A stretch of 64,000 bases of DNA from an uncultured Tateyamaria sp. (GTDB lineage: Bacteria > Pseudomonadota > Alphaproteobacteria > Rhodobacterales > Rhodobacteraceae): assembly GCF_947496075.1 (NCBI RefSeq), contig NZ_CANMBJ010000002.1, forward strand, positions 1,178,001 to 1,242,000. Direction: 5' to 3'. Positions 24,967-33,270 of the stretch are shown here, in pieces (position 1 is the first letter of the stretch; each line of letters begins with the position of its first letter). Made by a program: the position numbers and the translations under genes. The notes beneath the pieces are model-generated. The model did not search any database. It was not told the origin of the DNA and worked only from the letters and a program-made list of their open reading frames with translations.

Positions 24967-25203
24967 ATGATCTTCTACCCAGCAATGAACAGCGAGGATG
25001 CGCGCGTGCGACAGGCCAGCGCTGATCTGGCGGCTGAATCCCAAGACCCGGCTGCCTATCAGGCGGTGATCTTTACCAGCGTGAGCCGCACGCAAATTCC
25101 AGCGCTTGAAAACGCCTCTACCCTGAACCCGATTGGCTGGATTTTTGTGGCGCAATTCATCTTGATCTTGGTCATGGGCTTGAAGCTGTGGGGCGTGATC
25201 TGA
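24967..25203 (+). CDS. Small hypothetical protein with C-terminal membrane segment
   Basis: A 78-residue protein with a soluble helical start (MIFYPAMNSEDARVRQAS) and one C-terminal transmembrane segment (NPIGWIFVAQFILILVMGLKLWGVI). AAGGAACTG precedes the start. The stop overlaps the start of the GIY-YIG gene (TGATG). Function unknown. Confidence 0.65.
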   Translation: MIFYPAMNSEDARVRQASADLAAESQDPAAYQAVIFTSVSRTQIPALENASTLNPIGWIFVAQFILILVMGLKLWGVI

Positions 25204-26624
25204 TGACCCGTCATGAACAATGGACCACTGTGGACTGGCCTGACCTACTTGGGATTCAACCACAGGACCGCACAGACATCCTTGCAGCCCTTCCATCACT
25301 TGCGCGGTGGTATGCCTATATCATCTGGCGCAACGATCTGGGCGCACCTGTTCCCTTCTACGTTGGCAAAGGCACAGGCGCGCGCGTGCTGCAACACAGC
25401 GCCCCGTCTGAGAAGATCAACGAACGCAAAGCCCACATTTTCCGCATCCATCAAGAACGGGGCTTTGATGTCCAGTTTTCGATTGTGGACAGCTTTGAAG
25501 ATGAACAAGCCGCGCTGGACTTGGAAATTGACCTTATCGCCATGATCGGGCGTAAGGAACTGGACGCTGGGCCGCTGGCGAACCGCACGGACGGTGGTGA
25601 TGGCACAAGGGGACACTTTGCCCTGCGGGGCGCGGACAACCCCATTGCACGCGCTGTGGTCTCTGATGGGGTCACTTACGGTTCAATGGCGGAAGCGGCG
25701 GACGCCATCGGTGTATCTGGCGGTGCGATTGCGCAGCGGATCGGCAAAGGCTGGCCCGGTTTTTATTACGTGGATGAAGGGCAACAGGAAACGCAGGAAG
25801 GCATTCTGGGGCGCTACATGAAGGAAGTCCATGTGCCCGCAGGTGTATTCCCGTCATTATCAGAAGCCGCCCGCCAGACCGGGGAAGATGCGCGCCTGAT
25901 CCATAAACACGTCGTGTTCGGGTGGGAAGGTTACTACTACACCGATGAAGGCCAGCGCCCGCGCAAGTCCCGCTTCAAGGCCTGCATGGTGGATGGCGTG
26001 GAATTTGAAAGCCATCTGGGCGCGGTGGCGGCGCTTGATCTGACACCGGGCCAGTTCCAAAAACGGCTGCGTTCCAGCAACTTTCCCGACTACATTGACC
26101 TGACCGGCACCATTGAAAAACAAGAAAAGCAATCGGTGAAGCGCACCCGCGTTTGGGCTCATGGTGTCGAGTATGAGACGATGAGCGACGCAGCAAACGC
26201 GGAAAGGATCACCGTGGGCGGCATGATCAGCCGCGCAAAATCTTCCAATTTCCCAGATGTGATAGGGGAAGGTATAGCAAAGGAAGAACGGTGCGGCGCG
26301 CTGGCCAAGAACGCGGTGGAAGTGAGGATTGACGGCGCGACCTACACCACGCTTTCCGCCGCCAGCCGCGCAACGGGATGGGACATCACCACAATCAAAA
26401 CACGGTGCAAAAGCCCGTCTTTCCCGTCCTACTCATCCCCCGATGCGTCACTGGCCAAGCGCGCCAGCAAATGCGGAAAACCAAGCCTTATAGGTGTCTG
26501 CATTGATGGGGTGACCTACCGTTCCGTGAATGCAGCCCACATGGAAACAGGCGTGGCGCGGGCGATCATTAAGCGGCGCTTGGATAGTGCTGACTGGCCC
26601 AATTACCAACGGGCGGCTGCATAA
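25203..26624 (+). CDS. GIY-YIG endonuclease with six NUMOD-like repeats
   Basis: A 473-residue protein. Residues 36-90 hold a GIY-YIG nuclease of the LEM-3-like kind: WYAYIIWRN, then PFYVGKGTGARVLQH, with a downstream Glu in DLEIDLIAMIG. The rest is six tandem units of about 40-60 residues of the form V-DGV-Y-S--EAA---GVS---I--R--S--FPGY, like NUMOD DNA-binding modules of homing endonucleases, each able to contact DNA. It is a free-standing homing-type or interference nuclease. Start at 25203 overlaps the previous stop. Confidence 0.82.
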   Translation: MTRHEQWTTVDWPDLLGIQPQDRTDILAALPSLARWYAYIIWRNDLGAPVPFYVGKGTGARVLQHSAPSEKINERKAHIFRIHQERGFDVQFSIVDSFEDEQAALDLEIDLIAMIGRKELDAGPLANRTDGGDGTRGHFALRGADNPIARAVVSDGVTYGSMAEAADAIGVSGGAIAQRIGKGWPGFYYVDEGQQETQEGILGRYMKEVHVPAGVFPSLSEAARQTGEDARLIHKHVVFGWEGYYYTDEGQRPRKSRFKACMVDGVEFESHLGAVAALDLTPGQFQKRLRSSNFPDYIDLTGTIEKQEKQSVKRTRVWAHGVEYETMSDAANAERITVGGMISRAKSSNFPDVIGEGIAKEERCGALAKNAVEVRIDGATYTTLSAASRATGWDITTIKTRCKSPSFPSYSSPDASLAKRASKCGKPSLIGVCIDGVTYRSVNAAHMETGVARAIIKRRLDSADWPNYQRAAA

Positions 26625-26911
26625 TGCGCGCCCGCTATTGCTATCTGGAACACCATAACGGTGGCGTGTGGCTGCGGTGCCCATCAGATCGGACCAGTTA
26701 CGACTGTCGGCCCATTCCGGACTTCCATCTAGGTCGCCGTTGCCGCGATGCAGCTTCACCGAACCAGCCATTCGCCGCACGTGCGAGATCGATGCATTGC
26801 TTGAGGTCGGCAATGCGCGACGGAGCTGCCATTCGATTTTTGAGAGACAATGTCTGGTTTCACGCGGCCTCAGAAAGATCGGCGCTGTATGCTTCGACTG
26901 TATCGAACTAG
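26624..26911 (+). pseudogene. Possibly truncated gene after the GIY-YIG gene
   Basis: A frame starts with a TAATG overlap and opens plausibly (MRARYCYLEHHNGGVWLRCP), but after about 25 codons the composition turns unnatural and base composition changes. It looks like the 5' stub of a former gene cut where the AT-richer cargo was inserted. Low confidence. Confidence 0.3.
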
Positions 26912-26945
26912 TGTTGTGGAATAATTTGTACGTAGAGGTACTGCA

Positions 26946-27908
26946 ATGAGCGATTTCAAAGATACAACTAGTTGGGAAAAGAAAGATGGGACCACGCTCG
27001 CCTACACCTACGAACTAGACGGAAAGCAGCACGAAGGGACGGCTGAAAAGAGGCCAAATTCCATTCACGTCCAACTGGACCGAATTTCTGTGCTCAACGA
27101 AACCTCGTGGCAATTGAAGGACGAAAAGGAGCCAGAGAGCGAGACCGGTTATTCGACACGAGAGTACATTAGTGCCCTTGGGTCGATGGACAACTGTCGA
27201 CTTCACTCAATCACCCTGGACGAAAATCCGAACGAAGTCTTTTCGCAGCTCGATGTGTCGATCTATCCGACAGAACTTAAAAATTTGGTCAAGACTAGCA
27301 CTATCGACCAATTCTCATTTCTTCGCGATGAAGAGGATATGCCAGACGAAGGATGGCTTAGCGAAGAAACGGGCCGAATCCATTTCCACAGTGACGGTGA
27401 GTACCATCACGGCTCTCAGGTCTTTGCGAAACTGTTGCTATCACGGGAAAAGTTCGACGACCTAGTTGAAGCTATAAAGGCCGGAAAAGTTCGTTCGGCG
27501 CGCTTGGATATTTTCGCTGATCTCTACGAATTTGACTATGAAAGCATGGGCGCTGGCATGCCTAGTCACCGCTACAATTATGCCATCCTGAGTAAAGATG
27601 AAGGTGAAAGCGCTTATGGCACTTCGAAGGGCTCAAGCGGCTTCACGCGTGCACGACTTCAAGAGGTATTGCTAGAATGGTCGCCGAGTCTCGCAAACAG
27701 GACGGCTAGTCGTCGGGATGAGCCAGATGAAGATGATTATCTCGAGGAAGATATAGAGCTTTTTGAAAGAGACGTTGAAAAGACTGTCGCAAAACTCTCT
27801 CGCGATGTTCAGGCAATACGCGGAAGGATCGATGACTTCTTTCAGGCTGCCATATTCATAATTGTTGTTCTAGTGATTGGCCAAGTTACTGATTGGTTAG
27901 GATTCTGA
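26946..27908 (+). CDS. Hypothetical protein with C-terminal membrane anchor
   Basis: A 320-residue acidic protein with no domain I recognise. The body has alternating beta-type segments (TTLAYTYELDGKQHEG, RPNSIHVQLDRISVL, GRIHFHSDGEYHHGSQVFAKL), an acidic coiled stretch (DEPDEDDYLEEDIELFERD), and a single C-terminal transmembrane helix (AAIFIIVVLVIGQVTDWLGF). GAGG precedes the start by seven bases. Codon use is AT-richer than its neighbours, shared with the next gene, suggesting they were acquired together. Confidence 0.75.
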   Translation: MSDFKDTTSWEKKDGTTLAYTYELDGKQHEGTAEKRPNSIHVQLDRISVLNETSWQLKDEKEPESETGYSTREYISALGSMDNCRLHSITLDENPNEVFSQLDVSIYPTELKNLVKTSTIDQFSFLRDEEDMPDEGWLSEETGRIHFHSDGEYHHGSQVFAKLLLSREKFDDLVEAIKAGKVRSARLDIFADLYEFDYESMGAGMPSHRYNYAILSKDEGESAYGTSKGSSGFTRARLQEVLLEWSPSLANRTASRRDEPDEDDYLEEDIELFERDVEKTVAKLSRDVQAIRGRIDDFFQAAIFIIVVLVIGQVTDWLGF

Positions 27909-28197
27909 ACCAGAGGCTTTGACGCAATTGATCACATCTACTCGCAATGAGCAGTTGATGGACTGAGCAGACAGCGGACGTTCGTGAGCAATGCAGCATC
28001 AGTTACTATGAGCTCTTTGCCGACATCCGACGGCTTCAGTCAGTTGACCGTTCGCAGCCCAAAGCAGACATTGATCGCTAAGCGACCTAGGTCACGTTGC
28101 GCTAGCAGGCCGCTCTTTCGCAAGAAACCCACCGTCCGGTATCTTCTATGATCAGCTTGAGATACGGTGTTTCGTCAAACAAGGGAACGTATGATTA
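27909..28197. other. Gap between the two cargo genes
   Basis: About 290 AT-richer bases without a gene. A separate promoter for the Ntn-hydrolase-like gene probably lies here; none is unambiguous. Confidence 0.4.
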
Positions 28198-29280
28198 GTG
28201 ACTATCATTGCATCTGTTACGGGCAAAAATAGCTTTTACCAAATTTCGGACATCCTGATTACGCGAAACGCATCTGATCACGAGGGCCGTACTATCGCAA
28301 CACCTCTGCTTCCAGACGCTGGACGCGACATACGTAGTTTTTCTCAACAGTACTTTCTGAGCAAGACGCTTATCTCTCAAAACGGGATATTGGCTTCGTT
28401 TTCTGGAAGCGTGTTGAAAGGAACACTCGGGCTAAAAATTATTGAAAAGCAATCGCTTAAGGTAGCGCAAGAATTCTCACTGGAACCTGCTCTGGAAGCC
28501 CTCAACAGTTATTTTGATCAAGACGGAACAGATGATGTGTCGTTTATCATTTCCATCGTAAGGCCTAAAGGTCAGGGCTTCGAATTGTTGAGCAACTCAT
28601 TCAATTGCCGATTAGAAAGCACTGACAACTTCTCGATACGATTAAGTGGGTCCGGGGTGGACTTATTTATTGATCCCAATTTCATAAGTACCTTCGATGG
28701 CTTGATCTCAGAATCAAGAATGAAGGAAGGGACGCAAGTGGATGACACGACCCGCTTTGTCTTTTCCAGAATAAGTCGACTACTCACGCTATCCCTAGTC
28801 GACGAAACGTTCGAATACTTCAGGTTCGGAGGCTGGTACGAGTTGTTCTGTGCCAGTGCTGCAGGCTTTCAAAGGCTGAACTATTCAGTCGTAGTTCTTT
28901 CCGAGATTCAGCCCAATTTTGTGATAACTCGTTACGCCAGTTTGGTCGAGCTTGATGAACACATCTTCATTGCTGAAATAATAATTGATAACCAAGGCCT
29001 AGTTCACCTCAGATCGATAGAGGTTAGAAATCCGCTCAAACAGCGTGTTAACGAGTTGGATCAGCATGTTCACGACCGCGTCTTTGCCAAATTACTGGCC
29101 GAACAACCAGAGATGATGCTAGTTTTATGGCCCGTCGCTCAAGGCAGGATTGCAAGTCTATGGACGGACAATCTTCCATTTAAGCTTGCAACTTCAAGCG
29201 ATGATGAAATCCACCCTGTAATTGATGATGAGAACCTTCAGCTATTGAGGAGAGAAGTTGCACAAACATTTGGCGTTTGA
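28198..29280 (+). CDS. Predicted proteasome-beta-like Ntn hydrolase
   Basis: A 360-residue protein translated from GTG, with an in-frame TGA two codons upstream, so it cannot begin earlier. After Met removal it starts with Thr, like HslV, which has no propeptide. With Thr as 1, an Asp falls exactly at position 17 (QISDILIT, compare the AAD/AGD of proteasome beta and HslV). Lys in LSKTLIS and the glycine motif LASFSGS (like HslV GFAGG), 14 residues apart, match the Lys33-Gly oxyanion spacing, after an insertion of about 22 residues. The C-terminal half is not recognised. Activity is inferred, not shown. Its AT-rich coding matches its neighbour at 26946. Confidence 0.6.
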   Translation: MTIIASVTGKNSFYQISDILITRNASDHEGRTIATPLLPDAGRDIRSFSQQYFLSKTLISQNGILASFSGSVLKGTLGLKIIEKQSLKVAQEFSLEPALEALNSYFDQDGTDDVSFIISIVRPKGQGFELLSNSFNCRLESTDNFSIRLSGSGVDLFIDPNFISTFDGLISESRMKEGTQVDDTTRFVFSRISRLLTLSLVDETFEYFRFGGWYELFCASAAGFQRLNYSVVVLSEIQPNFVITRYASLVELDEHIFIAEIIIDNQGLVHLRSIEVRNPLKQRVNELDQHVHDRVFAKLLAEQPEMMLVLWPVAQGRIASLWTDNLPFKLATSSDDEIHPVIDDENLQLLRREVAQTFGV

Positions 29281-29348
29281 TCTTTCGCCAATACTTTGCA
29301 AAGTTAGCTTCCTGCGCTTTTGGGGGCGGAAAGACAGTGCAAGCACTC

Positions 29349-29558
29349 TCATTTTGTAGCTTCTTGTCGTTCGATGTCTGCCATAAGGGTGGCCTTGCGC
29401 GCACAGATCGTGGCCCCTTCCATGAAGGTGCGGATGCGGCGTTCTCGGTGAAGCCGATAGATACGTGCAGGCGTGGTGTTCAGAAAGTCAGCGATTTCCT
29501 TAGCACCGCGCAGCACGTCCAAGGACGCGGGCATGTTATGAAGGCGGGGGGCAATCAC
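29349..29558 (-). CDS. Small helix-turn-helix (excisionase-like) protein
   Basis: A 69-residue DNA-binding protein: LRGAKEIADFLNTTPARIYRLHRERRIRTFMEG is a winged MerR/Xis-like helix-turn-helix. I use the GTG at 29558 because it overlaps the upstream stop as GTGA and AAGGT lies upstream; the ATG at 29534 is an alternative. It may regulate the element or assist excision. Confidence 0.75.
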   Translation of the reverse strand: MIAPRLHNMPASLDVLRGAKEIADFLNTTPARIYRLHRERRIRTFMEGATICARKATLMADIERQEATK

Positions 29559-30073
29559 CGGCTGACCTTATAGGGCGGTTGCAGAGCGCGTGCGGCGTCA
29601 CAGAACAGTGCAAGGGGCATCATCGACACCGAACCTGTTAACCGGATGTACCCCCCTTGCGCGCCCGGTTCCCCGAACGTCATACAGGTTTTTGCACCGT
29701 GCGTCATTGTCACCCGCAGATCACCGGACAGGGACGCGTTCAGGTGTAGGTCCAGACCTTCTTCCGGGTTGTTCATTAACCCCATGAAGCTGAACCCAAG
29801 TACTTCCGCCAAGGTGGTCGCGTCATCGCTGTCACCCGGTTGCTCGTCATAGCGCCTTAAATCCAAAAGTTCCCCGATCCGGTCAGGCCGCGCGCCAGTC
29901 AGAGCCATGAACAGGACCGCCATGCGCTGCGGGTTTGCCTGCGGGATGTCGCGCCCGGACGCCAAAGGAAGAAGCCCCATACGGCCCAGTTCTTGTCGGG
30001 TTTTTTGCAGCTCGTTGGGACTGACTTCGTAGGTGATGGCCAACAATTCGGTGGCTTGGGTCAATGTCAGCAT
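29555..30073 (-). CDS. Hypothetical phage-island protein
   Basis: A 172-residue protein (MLTLTQATELLAITYEVSPNEL, ELGRMGLLPLASGRDIP, DLHLNASLSGDLRVTMTHG) with a helical N-terminal region and a beta-type C-terminal region. No known family. Its stop overlaps the helix-turn-helix gene (GTGA). Separated from the capsid gene by about 150 bases holding a terminator. Confidence 0.65.
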   Translation of the reverse strand: MLTLTQATELLAITYEVSPNELQKTRQELGRMGLLPLASGRDIPQANPQRMAVLFMALTGARPDRIGELLDLRRYDEQPGDSDDATTLAEVLGFSFMGLMNNPEEGLDLHLNASLSGDLRVTMTHGAKTCMTFGEPGAQGGYIRLTGSVSMMPLALFCDAARALQPPYKVSR

Positions 30074-30167
30074 TACGGCCCTCTGATCATTTGGAATTTC
30101 ACTTTAACTTACCAAATAAATCCCACACACCCAATTGGTTATCCGTGCCCATTCATGCTCAAATTCA

Positions 30168-30199
30168 ACAAAACAGGCGGCAAGGCATTCCCTGCCGCC
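30168..30199 (-). terminator. Terminator after the capsid operon
   Basis: GGCGGCA and TGCCGCC form a seven-base stem extended past one mismatch by GG/CC, and on the minus strand the hairpin is followed by a T-rich run (TGTTTTG). It lies 24 bases after the capsid gene stop. Confidence 0.65.
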
Positions 30200-30222
30200 C
30201 TTCAAAATTGGATACTTGACGC

Positions 30223-31818
30223 TTAGGCCAGTTGCAGGACGCGCACCGCTTCGGGCTGGACCACGTCACCGCCAACACGTTGACGCGCGTGGAACTTCAC
30301 AGCGGACTTGCCTGCCAACGTGTAGGGATCCCGCAGGACCGACAGGTCCACACGGGACACAATGCGATAGGCACGGCTGAAATCCCCGAAAATGGCCGCT
30401 TTGGCGTTTGGCACAGGGTCAGGCATGTCCACGGCTTCATAGACGGGACGGCCCAGAATGGTGGCGGGCTGACCGTCTGCAAGGCTCTCGCGCCAGAGGT
30501 AGTCACCGCTTGAGGTTTTCAGCTTCCGCACCGCCGCCAACATGCTGGAATTCATCATCCATGCGCCACGGTTCCGGTAAGCCGCTTTGACCGCGTAGAA
30601 AGTGGTGATCAGGTCATCCGCGTCCGCGACCCCAGCCGCTGCGGAAGGCGTCACCGGGATGTCTACATTTGTCAGAATGCCGGTGGGCTTCCCCACGCCA
30701 TCGCCAAGGATGAAGGCGGAGCTTTCCATTTCGCCAAAACTCTCACCAAAATCCGCCGTGAGTTCGGTTTGCATGTCAAAGGCGCTGTCTTCCAAGTTGG
30801 CGTTGGAAACGGATGTCCAGACGCCCAGTTCATGCACCGGGATTTTGATCTGGCCATAAGTGGGTTCGCTTTCAGGGCGGTCATCAAGTTCCGCCGTCCA
30901 GCCGCCTTGCAGCTTGGTCACGCGCTTGGGCAGGACCAATTCATCCCGGCCCGTCGATGTCGTCCGGGCCACTTGGCGCATCGGGGACGTTTCGGTCACG
31001 GTCTTGATCAGTTCAGCCCGGAAGTCTTCCGGCACAAGGAAGCCACCCTGTGCGTCCGCCGCGTTCTGCAATGCTTTGACTTCATCCGCGCCCATGTTCT
31101 CTTTGCCAGCGCGCGCATATTCCGCGAACGCCTTCTGTTCCACGGTGGGTTCATCTTCACCCTTGGCGGCGGCTGGCACGGTCTGGGCTTTGGCTTCCAG
31201 ATCACCAATGCGGTTCAGCGCCTTGTCCAGCGCGGTCTTGGTTTCAGTCAGTTTGGCGTCCAGTTCGGACGCGGTATCAAGTGGCATGTCGTCAGCCCCT
31301 TCTGTTGCGGCCTTCTGGGCCTTAGTTTTGGGGTCAATCGCCCCCTTCACATCCGTGATCACCGCCCCAGCATTGGCCGGGAACGTCACCACAGAAATTT
31401 CCACAAGTTCGATGTCGGTCAGGATGCGGCCCCCACCTTCACGGGGTTCAAACGCCGCCACGCGGTAGCCAATCGACAGCGCATCCAGCGCGCCCGATTT
31501 CATCAACGCGTGAGCGTTGCGCCCGTCATCGGCATCAATCGCAATCTGGCCTTCCACTTTCAGGCCCTGCGGTGTGTCGGTCAGCTTGGTCCACACGCCA
31601 ATGGGCTTGGCGCGGTCATGTTCGCGCAGCATTTTCAGCTTGATCCCACGGGATGAAATCGCGTTCAGCGTGTTGGTGAACGCACCCGCTTGGATGACAT
31701 CCATCACACCGTCACCGTCCCCGCCGTAGGTGGACGCGAACCCTTCAATGATCCCGGTGTCCCCACCTTGGAACTTGAATTCCACGTCCATGAATTCGGT
31801 CTGCGTATCTTTAGGCAT
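30223..31818 (-). CDS. Fused HK97 prohead protease and major capsid protein
   Basis: A 531-residue fusion. Residues 1-175 are an S78-type prohead protease (GFASTYGGDGDGVMDVIQAGAF, catalytic His in LREHDRAKPIGVW, Ser in DALSIGYRV). A helical scaffold-like linker (ASELDAKLTETKTALDKAL) follows, and residues 240-531 are an HK97-fold capsid protein (NAADAQGGFLVPEDFRAELI, then SSAFILGDGVGKPTGIL, ending in a beta-rich VGGDVVQPEAVRVLQL). Fusing the two makes protease, delta-domain and capsid one chain. Its start overlaps the portal gene by eight bases. Confidence 0.92.
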   Translation of the reverse strand: MPKDTQTEFMDVEFKFQGGDTGIIEGFASTYGGDGDGVMDVIQAGAFTNTLNAISSRGIKLKMLREHDRAKPIGVWTKLTDTPQGLKVEGQIAIDADDGRNAHALMKSGALDALSIGYRVAAFEPREGGGRILTDIELVEISVVTFPANAGAVITDVKGAIDPKTKAQKAATEGADDMPLDTASELDAKLTETKTALDKALNRIGDLEAKAQTVPAAAKGEDEPTVEQKAFAEYARAGKENMGADEVKALQNAADAQGGFLVPEDFRAELIKTVTETSPMRQVARTTSTGRDELVLPKRVTKLQGGWTAELDDRPESEPTYGQIKIPVHELGVWTSVSNANLEDSAFDMQTELTADFGESFGEMESSAFILGDGVGKPTGILTNVDIPVTPSAAAGVADADDLITTFYAVKAAYRNRGAWMMNSSMLAAVRKLKTSSGDYLWRESLADGQPATILGRPVYEAVDMPDPVPNAKAAIFGDFSRAYRIVSRVDLSVLRDPYTLAGKSAVKFHARQRVGGDVVQPEAVRVLQLA

Positions 31819-32965
31819 CTGTTGCCCCTTCCATGTTCAGAGGCCGCAAGAATTCATCGCCGCCCGTGTAGGGCGCGCGGTTTTCCATGGCGCGGACTTC
31901 GTTGGGGTTCAGAATTCCGTTCTGGACGGCCTGCGCGAACGCCTGATAGCGCGCGGCAAGATCGGCGCGGGCGATGTCGTCTGTCAGGAATTCAACGTAG
32001 ACTGACCCGTCTTCCGGCATCAGCTTCAACGCGATTTCTTGCTGCCAAAGCGTAAGCCAAGGAAGCATGGTGAATTGCAGGAATTGCCTGCCTAATTGTT
32101 CCGCATTTTGATGTGTGACCCGTTCCAGTTCTTGCAGCATGTGCAGGGGCACACGGAAGGCGCGGGCAATCTCTGCGATCTGGTGGCGGCGCTGTTCCAA
32201 GAACTGCGCGTCCACGTTCGTGATGGAAATGGGCGAATACTTGGCCCCACCGTCCAGAATGGCGGTGCCCTTCTTTTCGCCCAGTTGCTGGAACTGCTTG
32301 ATGGCGCGGCTGATAGCGTCATCCGTCATCGGGTTTTCAAAGGCAATGAACCCGTTTGGACGCTGACCAGTGGACAGGGCTTGGTTCAGTTCCTTTTCCT
32401 GCGCCAAGGCCATGCTGATGGCTTCACGGGCCTGCGTAACCACCGACAGCCCGTGCAAGGCTTTCAGGTGGATCACATCCCGGAAGGAATAGGTTTTGTC
32501 GCCGCCCTCGTTCAGCGTGACGCGGTAGGCGGGTGCGTCCGTGCGGGGGTCTTCCTGCACATGGACCGCGCGGGCCGGTAGCTTGCGCAGATACCTGGGA
32601 TTGCCCTGTCCATCGCGCATGATCAGCGCATAGGCATTGCCGTGCAACAGAACGTCCGCCTGCATGTGGACTTTGAAGTCATAGGCGGTGGTCCAGTCGT
32701 TTGGACGCTGGCGGAACATGCGGTGGAACACGGACGTGGTGTCACGTTCCACGGACCCATCCGGGCCGCGCGTGTAGGTGTGCAGGGGAAGCTGTCCCAC
32801 GGTTTCGGTGATGATCCGGGTGCAGGCCAGAACGGTGGGCTGGCGCAACGCCAATTCAGGCGTGATGACCTGTCCCGTGACGGTCTGGGCAGTTGGCCAC
32901 AGCATGTCAAAAGCGCTGGACCCGATGTCCTTTTGTTCGATGGGCTTGCGGGTGAATGGCCACAT
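31811..32965 (-). CDS. HK97-family phage portal protein
   Basis: A 384-residue portal. ELALRQPTVLACTRIITETVGQLPLHTY is the typical start, followed by HGNAYALIMRDGQGN and the C-terminal IARAFRVPLHMLQELERVTHQNAEQ. It forms the 12-subunit ring through which DNA enters the capsid. It stands directly upstream of the protease-capsid fusion on the same strand. No terminase gene accompanies it, unlike a complete phage packaging module. Confidence 0.92.
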   Translation of the reverse strand: MWPFTRKPIEQKDIGSSAFDMLWPTAQTVTGQVITPELALRQPTVLACTRIITETVGQLPLHTYTRGPDGSVERDTTSVFHRMFRQRPNDWTTAYDFKVHMQADVLLHGNAYALIMRDGQGNPRYLRKLPARAVHVQEDPRTDAPAYRVTLNEGGDKTYSFRDVIHLKALHGLSVVTQAREAISMALAQEKELNQALSTGQRPNGFIAFENPMTDDAISRAIKQFQQLGEKKGTAILDGGAKYSPISITNVDAQFLEQRRHQIAEIARAFRVPLHMLQELERVTHQNAEQLGRQFLQFTMLPWLTLWQQEIALKLMPEDGSVYVEFLTDDIARADLAARYQAFAQAVQNGILNPNEVRAMENRAPYTGGDEFLRPLNMEGATDA

Positions 32966-32967
32966 GG

Positions 32968-33270
32968 TCAGGCACCCCCGTCCAGAAGGACGTTGCCGTC
33001 CGCATCGACAAGGAACAGTTCGGACGTGCTGATCTGGATGGCTTTGACGGACCCTTCACTGACAGGCGACATGATCCAAAGCGGTTCCACACCGTTGAAT
33101 GTGAAGGACCGAGGCTGTCCCTGCGCGTGAAGCGTGACGGACACAAATTCATCAGTCGGGGGAACTTCACCGATGTGAAACCTGATGTAACCCAAGTTCC
33201 AAAACACACTGACCGGGCCTTCTGACACCTTGACCCATTGGCCCTGCGGTGCTGCCACATCCACAATCAT
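32968..33270 (-). CDS. Small hypothetical protein, paralogue of the next gene upstream
   Basis: A 100-residue beta-rich protein (VAAPQGQWVKVSEGPVSVFWN, VPPTDEFVSVTLHAQGQPRSFTF). It resembles the N-terminal part of the neighbouring protein at 33267 (GPLTAF, DVAPTDPRTGYLHAAQGQPRPVSF). Start ATG at 33270 overlaps the neighbour's stop. A head-decoration or accessory structural role is plausible from its place before the portal gene. Confidence 0.65.
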   Translation of the reverse strand: MIVDVAAPQGQWVKVSEGPVSVFWNLGYIRFHIGEVPPTDEFVSVTLHAQGQPRSFTFNGVEPLWIMSPVSEGSVKAIQISTSELFLVDADGNVLLDGGA

